Translations under genes and position numbers: made by a program
Shown: piece after piece, positions 43,795-52,346 of the stretch
How the letters are laid out: each line of letters opens with the position of its first letter
Numbering within the stretch: the stretch's first letter is position 1
NCBI RefSeq assembly: GCF_014635565.1
Contig: NZ_BMDB01000001.1
Coordinates: 868,001-932,000, forward strand
Reading direction: 5' to 3'
Source: Phocicoccus schoeneichii
Lineage (GTDB): Bacteria > Bacillota > Bacilli > Staphylococcales > Salinicoccaceae
DNA length: 64,000 nt
Notes under the pieces: generated by a model
Database searches by the model: none
What the model was told of the DNA's origin: nothing
The model's input: the letters and a program-made list of their open reading frames with translations, nothing else

Positions 43795-45326
43795 TATCTC
43801 ACCCTCCTAATTTCATTGTCTTTGTATTCATAATGCGCGTCGCTATAGCTTAATAATTGACGTCTGTGAACGACCGCAACGATGAGCGTGTCCTGTTTCA
43901 ATTCATTTAATTTTTCTAACACGAGAGCTTCCGTTCTTGAATCCAAGAATTCAGTCGGCTCATCCATCAAAATAACATCTGGTCTTCTGATTAATACTCT
44001 CGCGAGTTTCAATCTTACAATTTCTCCACCAGATAGTGGCACGTTATTATTTTTGATGTACGTGTGAATACCGTTTTCTAAGTTGTAGATACTGAAATAC
44101 AGTCCGAGTTCTTGCAGCACGGACTTCATTACCTTCTCGTCACCACTACCTAAAAATTCATAGAGTGTTGTGTCAGATAAATACAACGTATCCGAAATGT
44201 AATCCATGTTAAAACTTGGTACTGTTATTGTCCCTTTTTCAGGTCGATGAAGACCTAAGATAGATCGTAAGAGTGTACTCTTTCCGACACCGGACTGCCC
44301 AGTGATTGCGACGAGTCCTTTTTCTCTGAATTCTATGTTCTCATCATCTAAAATTACTCTTGGTACAGTGATTGTAACGTCGTTGAGTGCGAGTCGATCA
44401 CCTTTTTCGCGATATTCCTCATGACTCACTGATACGTATTCTTCTAATTTTTCTTTATGTGCTAATGCTGTTTTTCCGTTATGGAATTCTGTTCCCATAA
44501 CCTTTAAACCACTGTAAAATAATGGAGATAAAAACAGCACATAAAACGCAGTGTAAAATGAAATGTCTTTAAAGATGATGATGCGTAGCCCTACTTCTAA
44601 TGCGACAAGTCCGATTCCTAAGATCGTAATAAACTCGAGCATCATCGTCGACTGAAAGGCATATTTTAATATTTCCATCGTTGTCTTTAAAAACTGTCGA
44701 TTACTTTTATCTAACGCTTTTTCAACTGCCACTTCACTTTCAGTGTAGTGGATTGTCTTCTTACCACGAATTAAGTTCAGAAACAGCGTCCCCATATCGT
44801 CGAACTCATCTGCTTTTTCCTTGGCTTCATCTTGTGTTCTAAGTCCAACTAAAATATAGAACAGAGGAATAAACGGTGCTGAGAAAATTAAAATGAGTGC
44901 TGCAATCCAATCGACGTAGATTAACACAGCGATAATCATGACAACTTTCACAACTGTATTAATAATCGTCGGAACGAACTGTGTCAGGTATGGTCTGTAT
45001 TTATCGAGATGAACAAACAGACGGTTCATTGTACGCTCGCTTTCTTGTGCACTTCGTACATGAATATCACCAATGATCATCTGTCCGTAATTTGACACGA
45101 TATTTGTCGATACACGTCCCGTATAAATTTTGTAGATAAAATCAAAAATCATGAAAAGAATAAACGCGATTGCCATGTGTACGATCGTGTTTGAATGCTT
45201 AGAGTTTATGACTAATGCATCTAAAAATATAGAAATATAATGTCCAAATAGGAGGTAACTCCCCGTCGCAAGAACAGAAATCAGCGTGTAAATGAGTGTT
45301 TGCTTTTTTGTTAATTCTAATTTCAT
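43794..45326 (-). CDS. cydD: Thiol-exporter ABC subunit CydD
   Basis: A 510-residue half-transporter from ATG 45326 (GGAGG 8 bases upstream). Six membrane segments are followed by an ATPase with GQSGVGKST, a canonical LSGGEIVRLKLARVL and VILMDEPTEFLD. It forms a heterodimer with CydC. It lies just after the moaA terminator, so cydDC probably has its own promoter or reads through. Confidence 0.88.
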   Translation of the reverse strand: MKLELTKKQTLIYTLISVLATGSYLLFGHYISIFLDALVINSKHSNTIVHMAIAFILFMIFDFIYKIYTGRVSTNIVSNYGQMIIGDIHVRSAQESERTMNRLFVHLDKYRPYLTQFVPTIINTVVKVVMIIAVLIYVDWIAALILIFSAPFIPLFYILVGLRTQDEAKEKADEFDDMGTLFLNLIRGKKTIHYTESEVAVEKALDKSNRQFLKTTMEILKYAFQSTMMLEFITILGIGLVALEVGLRIIIFKDISFYTAFYVLFLSPLFYSGLKVMGTEFHNGKTALAHKEKLEEYVSVSHEEYREKGDRLALNDVTITVPRVILDDENIEFREKGLVAITGQSGVGKSTLLRSILGLHRPEKGTITVPSFNMDYISDTLYLSDTTLYEFLGSGDEKVMKSVLQELGLYFSIYNLENGIHTYIKNNNVPLSGGEIVRLKLARVLIRRPDVILMDEPTEFLDSRTEALVLEKLNELKQDTLIVAVVHRRQLLSYSDAHYEYKDNEIRRVR

Positions 45327-45341
45327 TTGTGCCTCCAAAAT

Positions 45342-45366
45342 AAAAAACGTGAGCATGCTCACGTTA
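45342..45366 (-). terminator. Terminator of the mo operon after moaA
   Basis: AACGTGAGC / GCTCACGTT near-perfect palindrome followed by T5 on the minus strand, just before cydD. Confidence 0.85.
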
Positions 45367-45371
45367 AAAAC

Positions 45372-46394
45372 TTATCCCCCGATGTAACTCATGTTGATTT
45401 TTTTGCGTGCATTACGACGTTCTTCCGAAATTTCATGTCTGATATCTGAATATCTATCGTCACGTTTTTTCCAAACCCCAGTGACTACGTCAGTTAATTC
45501 TTCGTCAGAGATGCCTTCTCTCATTAATGTCTTAATATCAAATCCATCCATTGCGAAGAGACATCCGTAAAATTTACCGTCTGATGATAGTCGTGCGCGT
45601 GTACATGTTGAACAGAAGCTTTCCGATACACTTGTGATAAACCCGAGGTATGAGTCGGCGTCGTCATGTTTATATACTTTTGCCACTTCACCATAATATG
45701 CAGGGTCTAGTGGTGATAACTTAAATTCTGTTTCTAAAGTTTTGAGTATTTCTTTCTTACTCACTACTTTGTCAAAGTTCCAACCGTTGTCATTACCTAC
45801 ATCCATAAATTCGATGAAACGCAGTGTGACTGGTTTCTCTTTAAAATAACGTGCCATAGGTAATATCTCATGTTCATTGAGCCCTTTTTGGACGACCATG
45901 TTCACCTTAATTTGGAATCCAAGTGAAATCGCATAATCGATTTGTTCGAGTATCTGACTCGTTTTGATTCCACGGTCATTGATTGAACCAAATAGTTCGT
46001 CGTCCATAGCGTCTAATGAAATATTTAAGCGACGAAGTCCAGCATCATAAAGTTTTTGTCCGTGTTTCTTTAAGAGTAATCCGTTTGTTGTAAGTCCGAT
46101 ATCTTCAATGCCTTCAATTTTATTCAGTCGAGCAATGAGTTGATCTAAATCTCTTCGAAGTAACGGCTCTCCGCCAGTAATACGTAGCTTTTTAACGCCA
46201 AGTGATGCATATATCTTAGAAATTCTTTCGATTTCATCAAATGAAAGAAGTTGTTCGCGTTTCATAAACTGAAAATCATCACCGAATATTTCTTTAGGCA
46301 TGCAGTAACGACATCTAAAGTTACATTTATCAGTGACTGAAATTCGAAGATCTCGAATTGGACGTCCGAACTTATCTGTAACTATTTTAGTCAT
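45372..46394 (-). CDS. moaA: GTP 3',8-cyclase MoaA
   Basis: A 340-residue radical SAM enzyme that, with MoaC, turns GTP into cyclic pyranopterin monophosphate. The N-terminal cluster is held by Cys24, Cys28 and Cys31 (CNFRCRYC) and the C-terminal cluster by [18 protein letters not shown]. The C-terminal GG tail needed for activity is present (MSYIGG). It is the last gene of the moeA-mobB-moaE-moaD-mobA-moaA operon. Confidence 0.95.
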   Translation of the reverse strand: MTKIVTDKFGRPIRDLRISVTDKCNFRCRYCMPKEIFGDDFQFMKREQLLSFDEIERISKIYASLGVKKLRITGGEPLLRRDLDQLIARLNKIEGIEDIGLTTNGLLLKKHGQKLYDAGLRRLNISLDAMDDELFGSINDRGIKTSQILEQIDYAISLGFQIKVNMVVQKGLNEHEILPMARYFKEKPVTLRFIEFMDVGNDNGWNFDKVVSKKEILKTLETEFKLSPLDPAYYGEVAKVYKHDDADSYLGFITSVSESFCSTCTRARLSSDGKFYGCLFAMDGFDIKTLMREGISDEELTDVVTGVWKKRDDRYSDIRHEISEERRNARKKINMSYIGG

Positions 46395-46405
46395 TCTCTT
46401 ACCCC

Positions 46406-46969
46406 CTATTCTATATCCGATTTATGATTAATATTTCTAAAGTCTGCTTCAGTGTATCCTAATGATTCGACGTTGAGCGTCATATGGTCGATATTCTTTA
46501 GAAATGCTCTAATAGAAAGTTTTTGACTCTCTAATTGTGTTTCAAGTTTTTCGACTAAATTTGGATCAGCATATATCCCAACTAATGGATGGAGTTGTTC
46601 CCCTCCAGTCACAATTGTTTTACCTAGTTTCGTATACATGTCCCCTAAAGCTCTGAACCACTTACTTGGAATATACGGTGTATCTGTTGAAACAACAAGT
46701 AGGGGTTTCCCTACATATTTTTTTGCAACTGAATATATACCAGTTAACGGCCCGTAATCCGTGTATTTATCGTCGTCGACAATCGTTTCGAACTCACTGA
46801 ATTCGTCTTTCAATCTTGCATTTGTGCTGATAACGATTTTATCACAGATTCCACTTTTAATTAAGCGAGTTGCAACGTGCTGATACATTTCAGTGCCCTC
46901 TAAATCATAAAGTGACTTGTCCTCGCCAAAGCGTGTGGAATTGCCCCCAGCTAGAATAACGCCTATCAT
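46406..46969 (-). CDS. mobA: Molybdenum cofactor guanylyltransferase MobA
   Basis: A 187-residue nucleotidyltransferase that attaches GMP to molybdopterin. The N-terminal GTP loop is [26 protein letters not shown] carries the metal-binding Asp. In Firmicutes it makes the MGD form used by nitrate reductase and formate dehydrogenase. It overlaps moaD by four bases. Confidence 0.92.
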   Translation of the reverse strand: MIGVILAGGNSTRFGEDKSLYDLEGTEMYQHVATRLIKSGICDKIVISTNARLKDEFSEFETIVDDDKYTDYGPLTGIYSVAKKYVGKPLLVVSTDTPYIPSKWFRALGDMYTKLGKTIVTGGEQLHPLVGIYADPNLVEKLETQLESQKLSIRAFLKNIDHMTLNVESLGYTEADFRNINHKSDIE

Positions 46970-47199
46970 CCACCGCTCACTGGTGGAATTAAAGCAACAA
47001 CATCTCCAGATTTAACCGTATAATCGTCTGTTTGGAATGCTTCATTCACTGCAACCTGGAATACTTCTCCGTCAAGTTCTGGATAGTCGATGTAGATTCT
47101 TTCTTTTAAATCTGCAACCGTGATTTCATCTCCCACAGGAATATCTATAACGTCTTTACCAACCTTTTCTTTGATGCCAGCAAAAATTTTAATTTCCAT
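46966..47199 (-). CDS. moaD: Molybdopterin synthase sulfur-carrier subunit MoaD
   Basis: A 77-residue ubiquitin-fold protein ending in GG (PPVSGG), whose terminal Gly is thiocarboxylated by MoeB and donates sulfur to cPMP. The start at 47199 has GAGGAGG 6 bases upstream and overlaps moaE by 11 bases. Confidence 0.93.
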   Translation of the reverse strand: MEIKIFAGIKEKVGKDVIDIPVGDEITVADLKERIYIDYPELDGEVFQVAVNEAFQTDDYTVKSGDVVALIPPVSGG

Positions 47200-47647
47200 T
47201 AATATCCTCCTCATTCACGCTTGAGTGATAATGTCTTGAGTCACCAATCCACTCTTCGCCGTCTTCCCAAATTTCTTTTTTCCAAATTGGGACGATTTCC
47301 TTTAACCGATCCACAGCGTACATGTTAGCGAGATAACCCTCTTGTCTGTGCGGACTTGACGTGACAACTACAACCGCAACTTCTGTCTGATCGAGTTTAC
47401 CTATTCTGTGACAAATCGCTGTTTTCACACCTGGCCACTTTTCGCCTATTTCATCTCCAATTTGCGCGAGCATCTTCTCAGCCATAGGTACATATGCTTC
47501 GTACTCTAGATAGACGGTTCTTGTGCCCTTCGTCCATTCGCGCACGTGTCCAGTGAATGTGACAATCGCACCTTGATGAGAATCCACAAGCGCTTCGTGG
47601 TATTTTAAAATATCTATTTCGTCTTCTGTTACTTCAAATAGTTTCAT
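47189..47647 (-). CDS. moaE: Molybdopterin synthase catalytic subunit MoaE
   Basis: A 152-residue protein that with MoaD inserts the dithiolene sulfurs into cPMP. Family elements: GAIVTFTGHVREWTKG, YLEYEAYVPMAEKML, HRIGKL, SSPHRQEGY and the catalytic Lys region PIWKKE. It overlaps mobB by 14 bases and moaD by 11. Confidence 0.94.
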   Translation of the reverse strand: MKLFEVTEDEIDILKYHEALVDSHQGAIVTFTGHVREWTKGTRTVYLEYEAYVPMAEKMLAQIGDEIGEKWPGVKTAICHRIGKLDQTEVAVVVVTSSPHRQEGYLANMYAVDRLKEIVPIWKKEIWEDGEEWIGDSRHYHSSVNEEDINGN

Positions 47648-48095
47648 ACGATTTACTCCAATCTTTAAACCAACGAACCGCTGCTTCTAAATCGGTGTTT
47701 AAATCAAATGTTTTAATGCAGTTCGTGACTTCTAAGTCATCTCTATCTGTCTTTGTTTCAATGAGTGGTGTTGTTAATAGGATTTTGTCATAATTCTCGT
47801 TCTTATAGCCTTCGATTAAAACAAAGTCCGCACCTGATTTTCGTGCCGCTTCAATCTGTGCATCGAGCGATATGACTTCTTTTGAAGAATGATATGTCAC
47901 ACTTGGTGTATTTAAAATCACATCATCTGCATATTCTAAGAATCTTTCAGAGTCCGTAGTGCCTGTCAAGAAGTCGATATGATGATGTTTGATGGCACAC
48001 ACTTTTTTGCCTCTTGATTTTATTACCCTTAAAAATTCTATCATTAAAGTCGTTTTGCCGGTGTTCTTATATCCGACAATTTGGAGTACTCTCAT
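47634..48095 (-). CDS. mobB: Molybdopterin-guanine dinucleotide biosynthesis adaptor MobB
   Basis: A 153-residue P-loop GTP-binding protein with GYKNTGKTTLMIEF at the N-terminus, KHHHIDF and LIEGYKNENYDKI. It assists MobA. It is translationally coupled to moeA through an ATGA overlap. Confidence 0.92.
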   Translation of the reverse strand: MRVLQIVGYKNTGKTTLMIEFLRVIKSRGKKVCAIKHHHIDFLTGTTDSERFLEYADDVILNTPSVTYHSSKEVISLDAQIEAARKSGADFVLIEGYKNENYDKILLTTPLIETKTDRDDLEVTNCIKTFDLNTDLEAAVRWFKDWSKSYETI

Positions 48096-49354
48096 GATTC
48101 CGCCACGAATTCTCTAGCGCCTGAGGTGACGTCTGTCATCATGACCTTAACTTTATCTCCAGTCTTGAATCCACGTGTGCCACCTGGCAAGATCACGACT
48201 CCATTACTTTCGGCAATCGAAGTCACTGCGTTTGATTTGTTGAATCCAGCAGGTTTCGCTTCAATTTCACCATCTACAAAATTGAGTTCTGCACGTAAGA
48301 ATCTTGTGAATGGATTTGGTTTTGTGAAGTCACCTGCAAGAGTTGCGTTAATCACTGGCGCAAATGGTCGCTTGCTGCCAGTCATCAGATTCATGACGGG
48401 TCTCACAAATAACTCAAATCCTGAATAACATGCGCTTGGATTTCCACTTAGTCCAAATAAATATTTGTCTCCAAATTTCGCCACTGTCGTCACACTACCG
48501 GGACGCATCGCCACTTTGTTGAACAAGACTTCTGCACCTAATTTTTTGTAAACGTCAGGTAATAAGTCATAGTCGCCGACTGACACACCACCCGTTGTTA
48601 TCACTGCATCTGACTCTTCCAAAATCTCTATAATTTTTTTATAGAGTGATTCAAATTCATCTTTTTCGAGCTTATATTTTTTATATTCTACACCCGCACG
48701 TTCGAGTTGTGCTGCTACCATTGGTGTGTTTGAATTTCTGATTTTTCCACGTTCTAATTCATCTTCTACTTCTAGAAGTTCACTGCCAGTCGATAAAATT
48801 CCAACGACCGGTCTCTTGAACACATCCACTTTACTGATACCAAACGTCGCAAGTGTCGCCACTGTCCCAGGGTTCACGAGACTTCCTGCCGTTAGAATAA
48901 CGTCTCCTTCTTTACACTCTTCACCTTGGAGTGCGATGTTTTCATCTGGCTTAAATTCACGACGAATTGTAAACCCATTATCCGTTTCTTTTGTCTGTTC
49001 AAACATGACTACAGTGTCTGCAGATTCAGGAATTTCCGCACCTGTCATGATTCGGAATGCTTCAAATGGTTTCAACTTATAGTCACTTGAACGCCCAGCT
49101 GGCACCTCTTCTACAACTGTGAACGCGACTCTATTCTCACCACTTGCTTCTTTAGAATCTTCACTCCGGATCGCAAAACCATCCATTGCAGACTTTGTAA
49201 AAATTGGGACGTCCATCGTTGCAACAAGGTCACTTGCAATAAAACGTCCGTGACTGTCACTTAAAGCCACCGTTTCTTTATCTAACACACTTACGTTTTT
49301 CGTAACACGATCTACCGCTTCATGAATATGAATTGGTGTTCTACCTAGCGACAT
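48092..49354 (-). CDS. moeA: Molybdopterin molybdenumtransferase MoeA
   Basis: A 420-residue enzyme that inserts molybdate into adenylylated molybdopterin. MPT-binding elements DVPIFTKSAMDGFAIR, RIMTGAEIP, GILSTGSELLE, TTGGVSVGDYDL and FGLSGNPSACYSGFELFVRP are intact. The start at 49354 has GGAG 8 bases upstream; the ATG six bases earlier is too close to it. It is first in the minus-strand mo operon and divergent from moaC. Confidence 0.94.
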   Translation of the reverse strand: MSLGRTPIHIHEAVDRVTKNVSVLDKETVALSDSHGRFIASDLVATMDVPIFTKSAMDGFAIRSEDSKEASGENRVAFTVVEEVPAGRSSDYKLKPFEAFRIMTGAEIPESADTVVMFEQTKETDNGFTIRREFKPDENIALQGEECKEGDVILTAGSLVNPGTVATLATFGISKVDVFKRPVVGILSTGSELLEVEDELERGKIRNSNTPMVAAQLERAGVEYKKYKLEKDEFESLYKKIIEILEESDAVITTGGVSVGDYDLLPDVYKKLGAEVLFNKVAMRPGSVTTVAKFGDKYLFGLSGNPSACYSGFELFVRPVMNLMTGSKRPFAPVINATLAGDFTKPNPFTRFLRAELNFVDGEIEAKPAGFNKSNAVTSIAESNGVVILPGGTRGFKTGDKVKVMMTDVTSGAREFVAES

Positions 49355-49377
49355 ACTCATTCTCCTTTTTGGTATAC

Positions 49378-49396
49378 TATACTTATATTAAGTATA
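49378..49396. promoter_or_regulatory. Palindrome in the moeA-moaC divergent promoter
   Basis: TATACTTA-TAT-TAAGTATA (8-bp arms), centred in the 59-base gap between the divergent starts. It overlaps possible -10 elements (TATACT) for both directions, so it is a good operator candidate. Confidence 0.55.
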
Positions 49397-49413
49397 CTAA
49401 ATGAGGTTAAGAT

Positions 49414-49890
49414 ATGTCTAAATTCACTCACTTTAATGAAGAAGGCCGTGCGCGCATGGTCGATGTGTCAGATAAAAACATCACAAAACGCGTTGCGACT
49501 GCGACGAGCCAGATTGTCGTGTCGAAAGAAATCTATGAAGGTATTTCAGATAAAAAGATGAAAAAAGGCGATGTGTTGCAGGTTGCGCAGATTGCTGGGA
49601 TTATGGCTGCGAAAAATACACACCAGATCATTCCGATGTGTCACCCGCTAGCATTAAATGGCGTGGACATCTCGTTTGAGTGGGACACCGAAACAGAATA
49701 TGTGTTAAATATAGAAGCGACAGTGAAAGTCACTGGGAAGACAGGTGTCGAGATGGAAGCACTGACAGCAGCAAGTGCCGCAGCATTAACCGTTTACGAC
49801 ATGTGTAAAGCAGTCGATAAAGGCATGATCATCAAAGAGACGAAGCTCGTTATGAAATCTGGTGGGAAATCAGGGAATTATTACGTGTAA
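49414..49890 (+). CDS. moaC: Cyclic pyranopterin monophosphate synthase MoaC
   Basis: A 158-residue enzyme completing cPMP formation with MoaA. Conserved: [70 protein letters not shown] and KSGGKSG. It is the only mo gene on the plus strand. Confidence 0.95.
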   Translation: MSKFTHFNEEGRARMVDVSDKNITKRVATATSQIVVSKEIYEGISDKKMKKGDVLQVAQIAGIMAAKNTHQIIPMCHPLALNGVDISFEWDTETEYVLNIEATVKVTGKTGVEMEALTAASAAALTVYDMCKAVDKGMIIKETKLVMKSGGKSGNYYV

Positions 49891-49915
49891 TTTCTTGGCA
49901 TTCTCTTTATTCATT

Positions 49916-49959
49916 AATGATTAACGGACTCATCATTTGTTGCTCGCCCGTTAATCATT
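49916..49959. repeat. 12-bp perfect inverted repeat downstream of moaC
   Basis: AATGATTAACGG and CCGTTAATCATT are separated by 20 bases; there is no T run, so it is not a standard terminator. A normal terminator follows at 49966. Confidence 0.75.
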
Positions 49960-49965
49960 GTCTAC

Positions 49966-49999
49966 AAAAAGACGAGCAGCCACCCAGCTGCTCGTCTTT
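49966..49999. terminator. Bidirectional terminator between moaC and moaB
   Basis: GACGAGCAGC / GCTGCTCGTC stem with a six-base loop, A5 on the left and TTTA on the right. Confidence 0.9.
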
Positions 50000-50002
50000 A
50001 TT

Positions 50003-50512
50003 CTATGCATCTTTATTCAATTCATAAACTAAATGGTTCAGTTCTTTTAGAATCAGCTTTTCCATTCCAAGCTTGATTGCGCCAGTCGATCCCGGCAATG
50101 AGACAATTAATTTATTGTGGTGCGTACCCATGACTGCTCTCGAGAGCAAACTTCTTGAGCCGATGTCTTCAGTGTATGACAGCATTCTAAACAACTCTCC
50201 AAACCCTTCCACTTCTTTATGGAAGAAATACTTCACCGCTTCAATCGTCACGTCTCTTTCTGCAATCCCAGTTCCACCTGTCGTAATCACCACATCCACG
50301 TCATCCAACATCGTCGTAATCACACCACGAATTTCAGATACACTATCTTTCACGATGTGTCTGTGTTTATCTTGTACAACGACGTTTAAGTCACCGTTCG
50401 TAAGGTAGTCGTAAATTAAGTTACCCCCCTTATCCGTCTCTTTCGTGCGCGTGTCACTCACCGTGATAATTCCAACTGTGATATCACGATCCATTTTTTC
50501 TACAATACTCAT
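50003..50512 (-). CDS. moaB: MoaB/Mog-family molybdopterin adenylyltransferase
   Basis: A 169-residue protein of the MoaB/Mog fold: TVSDTRTKETDKGG, TTGGTGIAERDVTIEA and SLPGSTGAIKLGMEKLI. In Firmicutes MoaB is thought to adenylylate molybdopterin before MoeA acts. It lies 9 bases after the MoeB-like gene and is convergent with moaC. Confidence 0.92.
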   Translation of the reverse strand: MSIVEKMDRDITVGIITVSDTRTKETDKGGNLIYDYLTNGDLNVVVQDKHRHIVKDSVSEIRGVITTMLDDVDVVITTGGTGIAERDVTIEAVKYFFHKEVEGFGELFRMLSYTEDIGSRSLLSRAVMGTHHNKLIVSLPGSTGAIKLGMEKLILKELNHLVYELNKDA

Positions 50513-50521
50513 AATATCCTC

Positions 50522-51514
50522 CTATCCAAGCAACTGACTTATAATCGAACGTGCTTTTTTCGCGTTTTCTACGCCGTGCATCAGCATTCTACCATTTTCA
50601 AACACAACAATACGGTAGTTCTCAAAATAAAACTCTATAAAATACGGCGTCTCTCGGTAGTCATCTCCACGTGTCTCCATCGCATATTTTACACGTTTTT
50701 TCGTGATTGTCTCGTCACTGATCTGCACCGTATCTCGCCCGCATAATCTCATGAGTGTCGTGTGTGCATCATACGTTGGAAATTCCTTTTTCTGACACGT
50801 CGGACACTCTTTATTCACGATATTTTTAAAGTTAATTCTATTCTGTTCAAGGTCCCAAACATTTCCAAATATTAAAACAGGATCTAGCGACGTGTCTGTC
50901 ATGACCTTCATGGCCTGCGCCACCTGAGTCGACACCGCCATATGCACAGCTGGTGCAATTACGCCTGCCGTATCGCAAGTCATTGTCGTTGAGGGCAACA
51001 CTGGCGTTAGACATCGGTAGCACGGTGTCTTACTAGGAATGAACGTCGCAGACGTATACGATGCTTCAACAACTGCTGCATGACAAAACGGAATGTCATG
51101 TTTAAACGCAACATCATTGATGACAAGTCGCGTCTCAAAGTTATCCGTGCCATCCATGATGATGTCAACGTCTTTCACGAGCGCATCTAAAAACTGCGCG
51201 TCCGCATGCGCGATATGTATGTCGATTTCAAGATCACTGCGAATCTTAGTCAAGTGTGCTTTCGCCGCCACGACTTTCGGGGTTTTATCTACAGCATCTT
51301 GCTCGTTATATAAGGATTGACGCTGCAAGTTTGAAGCTTCCACGTAATCTCGGTCAATCAAAATTAACTTCTTCACACCCGCACGTGCAAGCATTTCGCT
51401 CGACACTGATCCGAGCGCACCAACACCCACAATCATGACCGTCTGATCTTTTATTTTTTCTTGGCCACTTTCACCAATTGATTTAAACAAAATTTGTCTA
51501 CTATATCTATCCAT
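50522..51514 (-). CDS. moeB: ThiF/MoeB-family adenylyltransferase
   Basis: A 330-residue E1-like enzyme that adenylylates the MoaD C-terminus. It begins MDRYSRQILFKSIGE, has the ATP loop VGVGALGSVSSEML, DRDYVEASNLQRQ, DGTDNFETR and a zinc site from CYRC and CPTC. It is longer than E. coli MoeB (about 250 residues), with a C-terminal extension of about 80 residues after the second Cys pair; I do not recognise a rhodanese domain in it. The ribosome site for the chosen start is weak. Confidence 0.85.
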   Translation of the reverse strand: MDRYSRQILFKSIGESGQEKIKDQTVMIVGVGALGSVSSEMLARAGVKKLILIDRDYVEASNLQRQSLYNEQDAVDKTPKVVAAKAHLTKIRSDLEIDIHIAHADAQFLDALVKDVDIIMDGTDNFETRLVINDVAFKHDIPFCHAAVVEASYTSATFIPSKTPCYRCLTPVLPSTTMTCDTAGVIAPAVHMAVSTQVAQAMKVMTDTSLDPVLIFGNVWDLEQNRINFKNIVNKECPTCQKKEFPTYDAHTTLMRLCGRDTVQISDETITKKRVKYAMETRGDDYRETPYFIEFYFENYRIVVFENGRMLMHGVENAKKARSIISQLLG

Positions 51515-51644
51515 AACATTCACCATACACTTATTTATATCCTTAGAATAGCACACCCGATGTTAAGTTTATGTAAATATTGATAATTTTAAATTCCGGT
51601 GTGTTAAAATCAAGTTAAATAATACCCTCGGGAGGCTTATATCA

Positions 51645-52346
51645 ATGAAAAAGATCCTCGTTGTCGACGACGAACAATCTATTCTTACTCTACTCAAATT
51701 CAACCTTGAACAGAATGGATTCCAAGTGTACACAGCAGATAATGGTGTGGATGCGTTAGACATCGCGCGTACACTCAAACCAGAAGCAATTGTACTCGAC
51801 CTCATGTTGCCACTAAAGGACGGTATTGAAGTTGCGAAAAAGCTACGACAAGATAAAATAAATACTCCCATTTTAATGCTTACGGCTAAAGATGACGAGC
51901 TCGATAAAATTATTGGTCTCGAGATTGGTGCCGATGATTATATGACAAAACCATTCAGTCCACGTGAAGTGGTTGCTAGAATCAAAGCGATTTTGCGCCG
52001 TGTTGAGTTAGAATCTAATTCAAAAACAGAAACTACAGACGTTATTAAAGTTGGAGACATTGAAATTCATACACTCACATATTCTGTGTACTTACATGGT
52101 AAAAAGTTAGACTTAACACCACGTGAGTACGAGCTTTTAATCTATTTAACAAATCATTTAGGACATGTATTATCACGTGACCAACTATTAAACGGTGTGT
52201 GGAATTTTGACTTTGACGGTGATACACGAATTGTTGATGTGCATATCAGTAAACTCAGAGAGAAAATTGAACAAGATTCACGTCGTCCAAAGTACATTCA
52301 AACAGTGCGTGGCTTTGGATATAAATTGGAAGTGCCGGATAAGTGA
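51645..52346 (+). CDS. phoP: PhoP-type response regulator
   Basis: A 233-residue OmpR/PhoB-class regulator: receiver with Asp52 (VLDLMLP) and Lys in MTKPFSPRE, then a winged-helix DNA-binding domain (about 130-230). Wording such as LLKFNLEQNGFQVYTADNG and WNFDFDGDTRIVDVHISKLREKIE is close to Bacillus and staphylococcal PhoP rather than WalR. It overlaps the sensor gene by four bases. It should control phosphate-starvation genes; targets are not visible here. Confidence 0.87.
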   Translation: MKKILVVDDEQSILTLLKFNLEQNGFQVYTADNGVDALDIARTLKPEAIVLDLMLPLKDGIEVAKKLRQDKINTPILMLTAKDDELDKIIGLEIGADDYMTKPFSPREVVARIKAILRRVELESNSKTETTDVIKVGDIEIHTLTYSVYLHGKKLDLTPREYELLIYLTNHLGHVLSRDQLLNGVWNFDFDGDTRIVDVHISKLREKIEQDSRRPKYIQTVRGFGYKLEVPDK

